Source: Verrucomicrobiota bacterium (lineage in GTDB: Bacteria > Verrucomicrobiota > Verrucomicrobiia > Verrucomicrobiales > Akkermansiaceae). From it: a DNA stretch of 64,000 bases. The stretch spans positions 21,950 through 85,949 of the forward strand of contig JAGWXY010000002.1 in assembly GCA_018969605.1 (NCBI GenBank), written 5' to 3'. The position numbers and the translations under genes are program-made. Under the pieces are notes generated by a model. That model did no database searches and was not told where the DNA came from. It was given only the letters and a program-made list of their open reading frames with translations. Positions 1 to 8,482 of this stretch are shown in pieces (the stretch's first letter is position 1; each line of letters starts with the position of its first letter).

Positions 1-1863
1 GCACCCGGTTTGGCACCCGAGCACGGATTGCCCACCCGCGGCCCGTCCCGCGCCACGCTTTGCGTCGTGCTCAAAGATGAGCAATACGATTTTTTCGCGA
101 AGCTGTTCTATCGTGTCAGCCCCGCACAAAACATCATCGAGCGCTGGGTGGAGTTGGAAAATTGCACATGCATGACGGTGACGGTTCATCGCCTTTGCTT
201 CGCCACCATGAACCTGCCGCCGGGCAAATGGGAAATGACCCATGCCGCCGGCGTCTGGGCGCGGGAATTCGCCACGCAACGCACACCGCTGGATCAGGGC
301 ACGTTCGTCATGGACAACCGCGGTCTCAACACGGGACACAACCATAATCCGTTTTATTTGATCAACGAAACGGCAGCCGCCAGCGAGAAAAACGGGACGG
401 TGCATTTCGGCGCTTTGGCGTTCAGCGGCAACTGGTCGCTTCAATTTGAATCCTTGTTCAACCAAACCGTGCGCGTGCATGGCGGCTATGAAGCGGGTGA
501 TTTATCCATGCCCCTTGCGCCCGGCCAGAAACACGCAACCCCCGCGATGATCCTGGGTTGGAGCGAAGGTGGCTGGGGCCAGGCAAGCCGTCATTTGCAC
601 GATTTCGCCAGGGAATTTGTGCTTCCCGGCGCCGCCCCGCAGCCTTGCCGCCCCGTGCTCTACAACAGTTGGGAAGCGACCTATTTCGACGTGCAGGTGG
701 AAAACCAGATTGAACTGGCGCGGAAAGCCGCGGCGATCGGCGTGGAACTGTTCTGTGTGGACGATGGCTGGTTTGGCGCGCGCCGTCACGACCGCGCGGG
801 ACTTGGCGACTGGGTCGTGAGCCCGACCGCTTTTCCAAAGGGCCTCAAGCCATTGATCGATGAAGTGAAAGAACTCGGCATGAAGTTCGGATTGTGGGTC
901 GAGCCGGAAATGGTCAATCCCGATTCGGATTTGTATCGCGCCCACCCGGACTGGGTTCTGCATTTTCCCGGACGACCACGCACGGAAATGCGCCAGCAAC
1001 TGATCCTGGATTTCGGCCGCGAGGAAGTCGTGCAGTTCATCGGTGACGCGCTGGAAAAACTCCTGCGTGAAAACGCGATTGATTTTTTCAAATGGGACAT
1101 GAATCGGTTCGCCACGGAGCCCGGTTCCGTGGCGGGCCAGACGATCGGTCATCGCCACGCCGCTGCGGTCTATCGCATCATGGATCGCCTGCGAAAGAAC
1201 TTTCCGCATCTTTCAATTCAAAGTTGCTCCGGCGGCGGCGGTCGCGTGGACCTGGGCATGCTCGCTCGCACCGACCAGGTCTGGACGAGCGACAACACCG
1301 ATGCGTTCGACCGCGCGATCATTCAGGATGGTTACAGCCTCGCCTATCCGCCACGCGCCATGGAATGTTGGGTGACGCACGAAAAAAACCATCAAACCGG
1401 AAGGCACGCCTCGCTGGATCTCCGCTTTGATGTGGCGATGCGCGGAGCCCTTGGCATTGGCTCATCACTCAATCAACTCGGTGAGGAGGAACTCGCCCGA
1501 TACCAGCGCAAAATCGCGTTTTACAAGCGCATTCGCCCTGTTGTGCAGGAAGGCAATCTCCATCGACTGGCGCTCGCGGCCGAGGGCGGCACAAGCATCT
1601 GGTTGAGCGTGCTGCGTGACGGAAGCCAGGCGGTTTATTCCAGTGTCACCATCACGCAATTGCAGGGAGTTTTTCGCGCCCCGCCCGTGCTATGCGGGCT
1701 GGTTCCCGAAGCGATTTATCGTGTGCTTGATGAACACGACACGGAATTGGCGCGATACCATGGCGCTCAATTGATGACGCTCGGCCTGCCCAATGATCCA
1801 ACCAAGGGTGGCTTCGGTTGCACGGTGCGCAGCAAGACGCTCTGGCTGGTGCGTGCGGATTGA
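1..1863 (+). CDS. Alpha-galactosidase, GH36 family, 5' end missing
   Basis: Hydrolyses terminal alpha-1,6-galactosides such as those of melibiose, raffinose-type sugars and galactomannan side chains. The reading frame is open from the first base of the window, and the TTG at 10 is only an artificial start, so the N-terminus lies upstream. Full-length GH36 enzymes are about 700 residues and 617 remain here. The catalytic motifs are clear: KWDMNR around Asp at 1096-1098 is the nucleophile and WTSDNTDAFDR (Asp at 1291-1293) is the acid/base. The Cys-Ser-Gly-rich loop CSGGGGRVDLGM at about 1225-1260 and WVEPEMVNPDS at about 895-925 are also typical. No signal peptide can be judged because the start is missing. 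It is followed after 82 bp by a beta-mannosidase gene on the same strand, which suggests attack on galactomannan-like or glycan oligosaccharides. Family assignment is secure; the natural substrate is inferred. Confidence 0.93.
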   Translation, partial: APGLAPEHGLPTRGPSRATLCVVLKDEQYDFFAKLFYRVSPAQNIIERWVELENCTCMTVTVHRLCFATMNLPPGKWEMTHAAGVWAREFATQRTPLDQGTFVMDNRGLNTGHNHNPFYLINETAAASEKNGTVHFGALAFSGNWSLQFESLFNQTVRVHGGYEAGDLSMPLAPGQKHATPAMILGWSEGGWGQASRHLHDFAREFVLPGAAPQPCRPVLYNSWEATYFDVQVENQIELARKAAAIGVELFCVDDGWFGARRHDRAGLGDWVVSPTAFPKGLKPLIDEVKELGMKFGLWVEPEMVNPDSDLYRAHPDWVLHFPGRPRTEMRQQLILDFGREEVVQFIGDALEKLLRENAIDFFKWDMNRFATEPGSVAGQTIGHRHAAAVYRIMDRLRKNFPHLSIQSCSGGGGRVDLGMLARTDQVWTSDNTDAFDRAIIQDGYSLAYPPRAMECWVTHEKNHQTGRHASLDLRFDVAMRGALGIGSSLNQLGEEELARYQRKIAFYKRIRPVVQEGNLHRLALAAEGGTSIWLSVLRDGSQAVYSSVTITQLQGVFRAPPVLCGLVPEAIYRVLDEHDTELARYHGAQLMTLGLPNDPTKGGFGCTVRSKTLWLVRAD

Positions 1864-1945
1864 TCAGAGGTAGGTTCTCCAGATCAAACCGATGATCAGC
1901 AATCACAAAGCACACAGTTGAAGCCACGAAACGTGAAATCTTGAT

Positions 1946-4486
1946 ATGATGAATGATATGGAAAATGCAGCTTCAGGCCTCGTGAGCCTTCACCTACATG
2001 AAGGTTGGAAGTTTCGGAACTCTTCGGGCGGGAAATGGCGTTCGGCTATCGTGCCGGGCTCCGTGCATTCCGACCTGCTGCGCCATGAGGTGATTCCCGA
2101 TCCGTTCCATGGGCGCAATGAACTTGGTTTGCAGTGGATCGAGGAGGCGGATTGGGACTACCGCTGCGTGTTCACCGTCGGGCCGGAACTGCTTGGCCGC
2201 GCGAACATCGACCTTGTCTTCGATTGCTTGGACACCGTCGCCACGGTGGTGCTGAACGGCACGACCATCCTCCGCGCGGAGAACATGTTTCAAGGGTATC
2301 GCTTGCCTGTTCAAGGGATCTTGCGCAGGGGGCGGAACACCCTTGAGATCCGCTTTGCAAGCGCGATGGAATACATTCGCACGAAGCGGCCGGATTTCCA
2401 TGCCAAGGAGTACAACGATCCGGTGGGTGGGTGTTACCGCATTCGCAAGCAGCAGTGCCAGTTTGGTTGGGACTGGGGTCCCCGGCTGGTGACATGCGGC
2501 ATTCGGCAGCCCGTGCGCCTCGAGGCTTGGAGCGGCAACCGGATTGCCGGGGCCCGGATCGTTCAGCACCACGCGAAGGACGGCGTCACGCTGGAGGTTT
2601 TTCCAGAGCTCGCATCCAAGGGAGGGCAAGTTCTTGCGACCGTCACCCATGACGGAAGCATCGTGTCCACGCATCGGTCTGCTGCCTCATCGTTCAAGCT
2701 CAAGATTCCGAAACCCAAACTCTGGTGGCCGGCCGGCCAGGGGGATCAGCCGCTCTATGAGGTGAAACTCGAACTGCAAGACGGCACCGGGCGTCTCCTC
2801 AATACATGGAGCCGACGCATTGGTTTGCGGACCATCACCTTGGAGAGGGGGGGCGGCGATACGCCTCGCCGGAGAAAGGAAAAAGCCGGCGATGGAAGGT
2901 TTGGTTTTCGCGTCAACGGGCGCTTGATTTTCTCCAAGGGGGCCAACTGGATTCCGGCCCACGCAATTGACGAAAAGCGTGAACGCGCGGACTACGAGAC
3001 GCTGTTGCAATCAGCGATTGCGGCAAACATGAACATGATTCGCATCTGGGGCGGTGGAGTGTATGAGGCCTCAGCGTTTTATGATCTGTGCGATGAATTG
3101 GGACTGCTTGTTTGGCAGGACTTTATGTTTGCATGCTGCCTCTACCCGGCGGACCGCGGGTTTCTCGACTTGGTGGAGGCGGAGGCTCGGCATCAGGTTC
3201 AGCGTTTGCGCCATCATGCCTGTCTGGCCCTTTGGTGCGGCAACAACGAGAGCATCTCCATGAATGTCGCAACGCTGGCCGCAGATGCATCACTGCGCCG
3301 AGGTTACGCCAATCTCTTTCTCAAGCTGCTGCCCGCCGTGGTGTCCAAACTCGACCCGGCAACACCGTATCTGCATTCGTCGCCCGCCTACGCCCTGCCG
3401 GGCTCCAAGCTCGCCAAGCAGGCCGACCATGACGAGCATGACTGGGAGGTGTGGCATGCCCGCAAACCAGTCGAGCATTATCTGGAGACCAGGCACCGGT
3501 TTGTGAGCGAGTTCGGCATGCAAAGCTACCCGTCGCCTGGCGTGGCCGCCACTTTCTGCCCTCCTGAGGAGATGAATGTCTTCTCGCCGGCCTTCGAAAA
3601 TCACCAGAAAAACAGCGGCGGCAACCAGATCATTCTCGATTACATTTCGCGACGCTATCGCTTCCCCAAGGATTATCGGTCCCTCGCTTACCTCTCCCAC
3701 CTCAACCAGGCCTGGTGTCTGAAAGTGGGGGTCGAGCACTTTCGCCGTCAGCAGCCGCACTGCCTCGGCGCACTCTATTGGCAGCTCAACGACTGCTGGC
3801 CGGTGGCCTCATGGAGCAGCCTCGAGTTCGGCGGAAAGTGGAAGGCCCTGCATTATGCCGCGCGACGTTTCTTCGCCCCTTCGATGGCCTCGGCGCACGT
3901 GCATGGCGGCGAGCAGCGAATCATCGGCAACTACCGACGCCACACGACCGGTCGCGTCGATCTCTGGACGATTCATGACTTGCCGACTCTTCGTCGAGCC
4001 TCGCTGGAATGGCGACTGCTGACACTCGATGGGAAGCGGCTTGATGGTGGCCGTAAGGCCGTCGTGCTGCGGCCTGGTGAATCCCGTCTCCAGGTGACCT
4101 TGGATTATGCCGCACAAGCCGCTCGCCTGGGGCATGAAAATTTGGTCCTGCGCGTGATGCTACACGAGCATGGAAACGGCGGCGTTCTGTCCGACGAGTC
4201 CATCCTGTTTGCCCCGCCGCGCGCCGTGCCGCTCGTTCAACGCCCACTGTGCGCCTTGTGGAAGCGTGTATCCCCGGGTGTTTGGTCGCTCACCCTGCGC
4301 AGTGATGCTCTTCATCTGGCGGTATGGGTTGATCCAGCGGACAACAAAGCTCGGGTCTCGGACAATTTCATCGACCTCCACGCTGGCGAGGCGGTCACGG
4401 TGCAGGTGACCTCGCCCACTGACCCGCGCACCAGCACGACGATCATGAGCCTCGTGGATTCCTATTCCGAATCGGTACCGAGCTAA
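1946..4486 (+). CDS. Beta-mannosidase, GH2 family
   Basis: Removes terminal beta-1,4-mannose from manno-oligosaccharides by a retaining mechanism. The 846-residue protein has the GH2 order of N-terminal sugar-binding jelly roll, immunoglobulin-like domain and TIM barrel. The acid/base Glu sits in LWCGNNES (codon 3248-3250, about residue 435) and the nucleophile Glu in FVSEFGMQSYPS (codon 3509-3511, about residue 522). WCGNNE and the FSKGANWIPAHA segment are typical of beta-mannosidases as opposed to GH2 beta-galactosidases. No signal peptide is seen, so it is probably cytoplasmic and acts on imported oligosaccharides. The start at 1946 is followed by a second in-frame ATG two codons later and the choice between nearby ATGs is open. 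It lies in line with the GH36 gene before it and an unrecognised gene after it. Confidence 0.93.
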   Translation: MMNDMENAASGLVSLHLHEGWKFRNSSGGKWRSAIVPGSVHSDLLRHEVIPDPFHGRNELGLQWIEEADWDYRCVFTVGPELLGRANIDLVFDCLDTVATVVLNGTTILRAENMFQGYRLPVQGILRRGRNTLEIRFASAMEYIRTKRPDFHAKEYNDPVGGCYRIRKQQCQFGWDWGPRLVTCGIRQPVRLEAWSGNRIAGARIVQHHAKDGVTLEVFPELASKGGQVLATVTHDGSIVSTHRSAASSFKLKIPKPKLWWPAGQGDQPLYEVKLELQDGTGRLLNTWSRRIGLRTITLERGGGDTPRRRKEKAGDGRFGFRVNGRLIFSKGANWIPAHAIDEKRERADYETLLQSAIAANMNMIRIWGGGVYEASAFYDLCDELGLLVWQDFMFACCLYPADRGFLDLVEAEARHQVQRLRHHACLALWCGNNESISMNVATLAADASLRRGYANLFLKLLPAVVSKLDPATPYLHSSPAYALPGSKLAKQADHDEHDWEVWHARKPVEHYLETRHRFVSEFGMQSYPSPGVAATFCPPEEMNVFSPAFENHQKNSGGNQIILDYISRRYRFPKDYRSLAYLSHLNQAWCLKVGVEHFRRQQPHCLGALYWQLNDCWPVASWSSLEFGGKWKALHYAARRFFAPSMASAHVHGGEQRIIGNYRRHTTGRVDLWTIHDLPTLRRASLEWRLLTLDGKRLDGGRKAVVLRPGESRLQVTLDYAAQAARLGHENLVLRVMLHEHGNGGVLSDESILFAPPRAVPLVQRPLCALWKRVSPGVWSLTLRSDALHLAVWVDPADNKARVSDNFIDLHAGEAVTVQVTSPTDPRTSTTIMSLVDSYSESVPS

Positions 4487-4560
4487 GAAACCAAAAACCA
4501 CCTCACTCTTCGATTTCAATTCTCAAACCAACGCCGCCCCGAAAAGCAAATTACGATCAG

Positions 4561-6579
4561 ATGAATAAGCAAGTTCCTGTCAGAAATGAAACGATCCCCA
4601 TGATCATGCGGCTTTGGCCGCATCATCACAACGATCCGTCAATGCGCGATGAAACTCTCAACCTGTTGAAGAGCCACCGCGGCATTTGCAACGAGGTCTG
4701 GTTCTGTTCGGAAATCGGTTTTCCTTCCCTGGAAGCCCACGCGGAATCGGCTTCCCGCATGCAGGAGGCCGCGGCCTTGTTTCGCGAAGCGGGTTTCAAA
4801 ACCGGCATTCAGATCGCCAATACCGTGGGTCACGCCGATGTTTTTTTGGAAACCCCGGGGGGCGATTGGCAGCGGATGGTGGGGCATGACGGCACGACGG
4901 CCTTGGCGAGCCACTGTCCCCGTGCGCCGGGGTTTCTTGACTACATGCGAGACATGACCACGGCCTATGTGCGATGGCAGCCCTCGTCGTTGTGGATTGA
5001 TGATGATCTTCGGATGCACCAGCATTCCCCGGTCCAGTACGGGTGTTTTTGCCCATCCTGCATCGCGAGTTTCTCCGAAATCCAAAACCGGGAATGGACC
5101 CGCGAAAGCCTTGTCAGCGCTCTGGAAACACCCGGTGGCGATCTTCGGGCGCAGTGGGTGGAATTCGGGCAGGAAAGCATGGCCGGCGTTGCATCGGTGA
5201 TTGCGAGCGCGACCCACGCCGCGGCGCCCGGCTGTTATATCGGCCTGCAGCATGCAGGTGCTGATTGGAGCCTGTACGGTGGTCGCGACTGGAATCCCGT
5301 GTTCCGCGCGATCCGGGAGGCCTGTCCGCTCCCCATGGGAAGTCGGCCCGGAGGCGGTTACTACTGTGACCATTCGCCTCGGGGAGTCCTCTGGAAAGCC
5401 TTGGACCTGGCGCGGCAAGTTCGCGCCTTGCCCGCCGAGATCCAGGTGGTCTGCCCTGAAATTGAGAATTTTCCTCACGCCGCCATGGGCAAGACTGCCC
5501 ACGGGACAGCCATCGAGTCGGCCTGGTACCTCGCACAGAGCGATTGCAACAGCCTGTCCTACGCGCTCGTCTGCTCCGGCCACGAGGATGCCTCGTTCTA
5601 CGGGTCGCGGCTTTCAGTCCTCGAAAAATGGGCGCCGTTCTTCGAGCGTTATATCCGTGAAAACGAGGGGACGACCCCGGGCGGATTCGACCCCGTCATG
5701 GGCCACGAACACCTGAAGCGTCCCGCCCGAGACAAGGGCACTCCCATGGGTTGGGCCGATCCCTCCGTCCTCAGCTCCTACGGATTTGCAACACTCGGAC
5801 TGCCGATGTGTCCCGACGGGGTCACCCCCTGCGGTGCCGTTCTGGGTGCGGAGGCCGCGAGGGGGTTGACCGAAGCGGAAGCCCGTCACCTTCTTTCCAA
5901 TGCTGTGATTCTCGACGGTCAGGCCCTCCATGCGCTCCAAGAACGCGGTTGGGGCGATTGGACCGGAGTGGCCGCGGTGCCATTCGGCCGGGGGGAGTTC
6001 TACTTCGAACGGTTCACCGATTCCGCGCTGAACGGGAGCCATGCGGGAAAGATCTGGCAACAGTTCGGGTTTGCCGGCCCATCCGTCGGCTTCCGCATCG
6101 AGAGTTCCCAGTCGGCTGCCCACATCCTCGGCGAGTATGTCGAGCCGACGACGCAGAAGGTTCGGGGGCTCGCGACGGTTGCGGTGGAAACCCCGCTTGG
6201 CGGCCGTCTTGGCGTTCTCGGCTACAACGGATTTGAAACGAATGTGAGTTCCGCGAGGCGGGAACAGATTCTCTCGCTGGCTGACTGGGTTGCTCGAGGC
6301 CGTCTGCCCGTGATGGTGGATACCGCCGCGCAAGTAGCAGTTGCCACGCGGATCACCGCCTGCGGGAGGCTACGTAGCGTCCTCCTGATGAACCTGACCA
6401 TTGACCGCACGCCGCCCCTAAGCCTGAAGCTGCGAAATATCGATGGCAACACCATCAGCCTGAATCATCCCCCGGGAAGTCAGGACATTTCACTCACGGC
6501 AAGAAACTCGGGCGATGAATGGCTTGTGGCCCTGCCCCCGATGGAGCCGTGGAGTTTGGCTTACCTGAAGATCTCGTGA
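4561..6579 (+). CDS. Uncharacterised TIM-barrel glycoside-hydrolase-like protein
   Basis: I do not recognise this 672-residue protein by name. Its N-terminal 350 residues look like a glycosidase-type barrel: a strand ending in WIDDDLRMHQH, a Cys cluster CFCPSC (about residues 161-166) and the segment VCPEIENFPH with a conserved-looking acidic pair. WIDDD followed by CFCPSC resembles the metal- or structure-stabilising cysteine loops of GH42- and GH10-like hypothetical proteins of polysaccharide-degrading bacteria. The C-terminal part (from about residue 440) looks like a beta-galactosidase trimerisation-type domain followed by a small beta-sandwich, ending in a typical MEPWSLAYLKI tail. It has no signal peptide. 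Its position 74 bp after the beta-mannosidase supports a role in oligosaccharide breakdown. The stop codon lies exactly at the edge of a 48-bp copy of AraC-gene sequence (6577-6624), so the 3' end sits at a recombination junction. Confidence 0.7.
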   Translation: MNKQVPVRNETIPMIMRLWPHHHNDPSMRDETLNLLKSHRGICNEVWFCSEIGFPSLEAHAESASRMQEAAALFREAGFKTGIQIANTVGHADVFLETPGGDWQRMVGHDGTTALASHCPRAPGFLDYMRDMTTAYVRWQPSSLWIDDDLRMHQHSPVQYGCFCPSCIASFSEIQNREWTRESLVSALETPGGDLRAQWVEFGQESMAGVASVIASATHAAAPGCYIGLQHAGADWSLYGGRDWNPVFRAIREACPLPMGSRPGGGYYCDHSPRGVLWKALDLARQVRALPAEIQVVCPEIENFPHAAMGKTAHGTAIESAWYLAQSDCNSLSYALVCSGHEDASFYGSRLSVLEKWAPFFERYIRENEGTTPGGFDPVMGHEHLKRPARDKGTPMGWADPSVLSSYGFATLGLPMCPDGVTPCGAVLGAEAARGLTEAEARHLLSNAVILDGQALHALQERGWGDWTGVAAVPFGRGEFYFERFTDSALNGSHAGKIWQQFGFAGPSVGFRIESSQSAAHILGEYVEPTTQKVRGLATVAVETPLGGRLGVLGYNGFETNVSSARREQILSLADWVARGRLPVMVDTAAQVAVATRITACGRLRSVLLMNLTIDRTPPLSLKLRNIDGNTISLNHPPGSQDISLTARNSGDEWLVALPPMEPWSLAYLKIS

Positions 6580-6624
6580 AGCAGCGTGAGCATTGAAACT
6601 CGGATGAGAAGCCGAGCCGGTATG
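6577..6624 (-). pseudogene. 48-bp remnant duplicating part of the neighbouring AraC-family gene
   Basis: Bases 6577-6624 match 6837-6884, inside the AraC-family gene, at 44 of 48 positions by my reading, in the same orientation. The copied stretch encodes the second helix-turn-helix of the AraC DNA-binding domain (around GFSSEFQFSRCF). Flanking sequence on the distal side does not match, so only this fragment remains. It looks like the leftover of a second araC-type gene or of a small tandem duplication. The rest of the 165-bp gap (6625-6744) holds no gene I can support. Confidence 0.7.
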
Positions 6625-6744
6625 ACCGCCACCGGGTTGGCCAGCTATCGCATCCTCGCCGAGTGGTGCCCGGGCAGCACCCACTTCGCCGCCCGCCCGC
6701 AGCCAGTACCCTAGTTCAGGCCATCCAACCTGGAGTTTGGTTCG

Positions 6745-7662
6745 TCATTTTTCCTGGTTCGATACGATCGTGTAGGTCCCGCCCTTTTCCGTCATGGCCC
6801 GCACGTGGGCTGAGGGCGAGCGACCTTCCATGCGCTTGAAACAGCGGGAGAATTGAAACTCGGATGAGAAGCCAAGCCGGTATGCGGTTGCCTTGACCGA
6901 GAGGTTTTCATTCACGAGCAGGCGTTTGGCGGCCTCCAATTTCAGGCGGACAATCGTCTGATAAGGAGTTTCACCGGAAAGTTTCCGATAGGTGTGGGCA
7001 AAGGTGGAAAGTCCGAGGCCGGCATGGCGCGCAAGGTCTTCCACGGTAAGCATCTCGGCGATGCGGGAGCGGATATGTTTCTCTACCTTGGACTGGAGGT
7101 TGGGTTTTGCAGGGAGATCCTGAGTGGTGCGAATGATGTGCAGGCGCGGTGCGGTCGGTTTGGCCGTGGCAGCCAACGCAAGCAAGTCGAGGAAGGCGGC
7201 TTGAGCGCGCCATTCGAACCCCGATTGCCGGCAGAAAAGTTCCCGACTGATTTGTCCGATGCGCTGGGGAGCGATCGATTCAGGGTCTTCGAAGTGGCAG
7301 TAGCCGTGTGGGTTGGTGAGGGCGTTCAGCGCACGCAACATCTGCCCCTTGGCCGTAAAAAGGATCCATGATTCGTGGGCCAAGCCGCCCTCTTTCTGCC
7401 ATTCCTCAAACCGCAGATTGGGCCGATAGAGCGCCACCATTCCGGCCTTTCTGATGAACTCCGCACCGCCGTTGATGCGTTGCGGTTGATCGGCGTGCGT
7501 GACATCCAGCACCCACCATTTCCAGCAGGACTGCCACCAGCGGGTAGATGCGAAATGCGTCGTTCCGGAATTGGCCGAGTGCAGCCATGCCTGCAGGTAC
7601 TGCCTGGATTTCTCGAGGTGCCCGCCGAGTTGCATCGGTGGCTCATTTGCAGGAATTGCCAT
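6745..7662 (-). CDS. AraC-family transcriptional regulator
   Basis: A DNA-binding regulator of 305 residues, probably sensing a sugar or sugar acid. The C-terminal ~100 residues form the double helix-turn-helix AraC domain: first helix pair around MLTVEDLARHAGLGLSTFAH, then TPYQTIVRLKLEAAKRLL, then the second around VKATAYRLGFSSEFQFSRCFK, followed by the usual G-x-S-P. The N-terminal ~190 residues look like a Trp-rich ligand-binding half-barrel (WWQSCWKWW) of the cupin type. It is divergent from the 7709-22585 operon with only 46 bp between start codons, so it most likely controls that operon and its own transcription. A perfect 21-bp palindrome overlaps the opposite start region. The ligand is unknown. 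Confidence 0.88.
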   Translation of the reverse strand: MAIPANEPPMQLGGHLEKSRQYLQAWLHSANSGTTHFASTRWWQSCWKWWVLDVTHADQPQRINGGAEFIRKAGMVALYRPNLRFEEWQKEGGLAHESWILFTAKGQMLRALNALTNPHGYCHFEDPESIAPQRIGQISRELFCRQSGFEWRAQAAFLDLLALAATAKPTAPRLHIIRTTQDLPAKPNLQSKVEKHIRSRIAEMLTVEDLARHAGLGLSTFAHTYRKLSGETPYQTIVRLKLEAAKRLLVNENLSVKATAYRLGFSSEFQFSRCFKRMEGRSPSAHVRAMTEKGGTYTIVSNQEK

Positions 7663-7703
7663 GGCTGAAGCAGCTTACGCCATTCCAGTTTTCTGTAAAT
7701 GGT

Positions 7704-7724
7704 GAATCATGAGGGTCATGATTC
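7704..7724. promoter_or_regulatory. Perfect 21-bp palindrome at the head of the sugar-acid/BMC operon
   Basis: Arms GAATCATGA and TCATGATTC flank a GGG spacer with no mismatch. The element overlaps the annotated ATG of the first operon gene (7709) and lies 41 bp from the start of the divergent araC gene. Such a symmetric site fits a dimeric repressor better than an AraC protein, which usually binds direct repeats. If translation actually starts at the in-frame ATG at 7718, most of the site is still within or next to the initiation region. Confidence 0.5.
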
Positions 7725-8476
7725 TTGCAGGAAAAACAGTTCTGATCACTGGGGGTGGAACCGGCATTGGCCGGGCGACGGCGCAGCGCTTTGCCGAAGA
7801 GGGAGCCGACGTGTGGGTCGTTGGCACCACATCCAAGACTCTCGATGATACCGCATCGATGATCGGCAGTTCATGCACGGCGCGGGTTTGTGATGTCACC
7901 AATGCCACGGATCTCGAACGGCTTGTCGAGTCGATGCCTGCGTTGGATGTGCTCGTCAGCAATGCGGCAGTGAGTTATGCAATTGATCCGCTTGCAGACC
8001 CGCTTGAGAGTTGGCGGAAAATGATCGAGGTGAACATGTGGGGCATGGTCCATACATGCCGCGCGGCTGGAAACAGGATGATTCGTGACGGGCGTGGTGG
8101 TCGTATCGTGATCGTCAGTTCGATTCTAGCAGAACTGGCCGAACCTGGCAGCACCCCCTACGGCATGGCCAAGGCCGCCATCAATCAGCTTGCCCGGCAA
8201 TTGGCCTGCGAATGGGCTGAGCATGGGATTTTGGTCAATGTCGTGGCTCCAGGGTTCGTGCTCACGCCGATGAGTTTTGCCTCAGGTGTGAACGAATTGG
8301 AAAGCGAGTGGTGCAAGCAGTTTTTCCTCAATCCGGAGCGCCCCCGCGTTCCGTTGCTTCGCCCGGGTCAACCGGAAGAAGTCGCCGAGGCGATTCTGTT
8401 TTTTGCCAATCCGCGCAATACTTACAGCACGGGTGCGACCCTGACGGTGGATGGTGGTTTGAGCATCAAGTTCTGA
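7709..8476 (+). CDS. Short-chain dehydrogenase/reductase (probable sugar or sugar-acid dehydrogenase)
   Basis: An NAD(P)-dependent classical SDR of 255 residues. It has the cofactor motif TGGGTGIG (residues 14-21), the NAAVS strand motif (about 85-89), the catalytic Ser in IVIVSS (137/138), and Tyr151 and Lys155 in YGMAK. The C-terminal TLTVDGG is the usual SDR end. First gene of the operon, 6 bp before the epimerase-like gene. With a mutarotase, lactonase, dehydratases and aldolase downstream, the likely role is oxidation of a free sugar to its lactone, or of a later hydroxy acid. An in-frame ATG at 7718 is an alternative start. The substrate cannot be read from sequence. Confidence 0.9.
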   Translation: MRVMILAGKTVLITGGGTGIGRATAQRFAEEGADVWVVGTTSKTLDDTASMIGSSCTARVCDVTNATDLERLVESMPALDVLVSNAAVSYAIDPLADPLESWRKMIEVNMWGMVHTCRAAGNRMIRDGRGGRIVIVSSILAELAEPGSTPYGMAKAAINQLARQLACEWAEHGILVNVVAPGFVLTPMSFASGVNELESEWCKQFFLNPERPRVPLLRPGQPEEVAEAILFFANPRNTYSTGATLTVDGGLSIKF

Positions 8477-8482
8477 TTCCCC

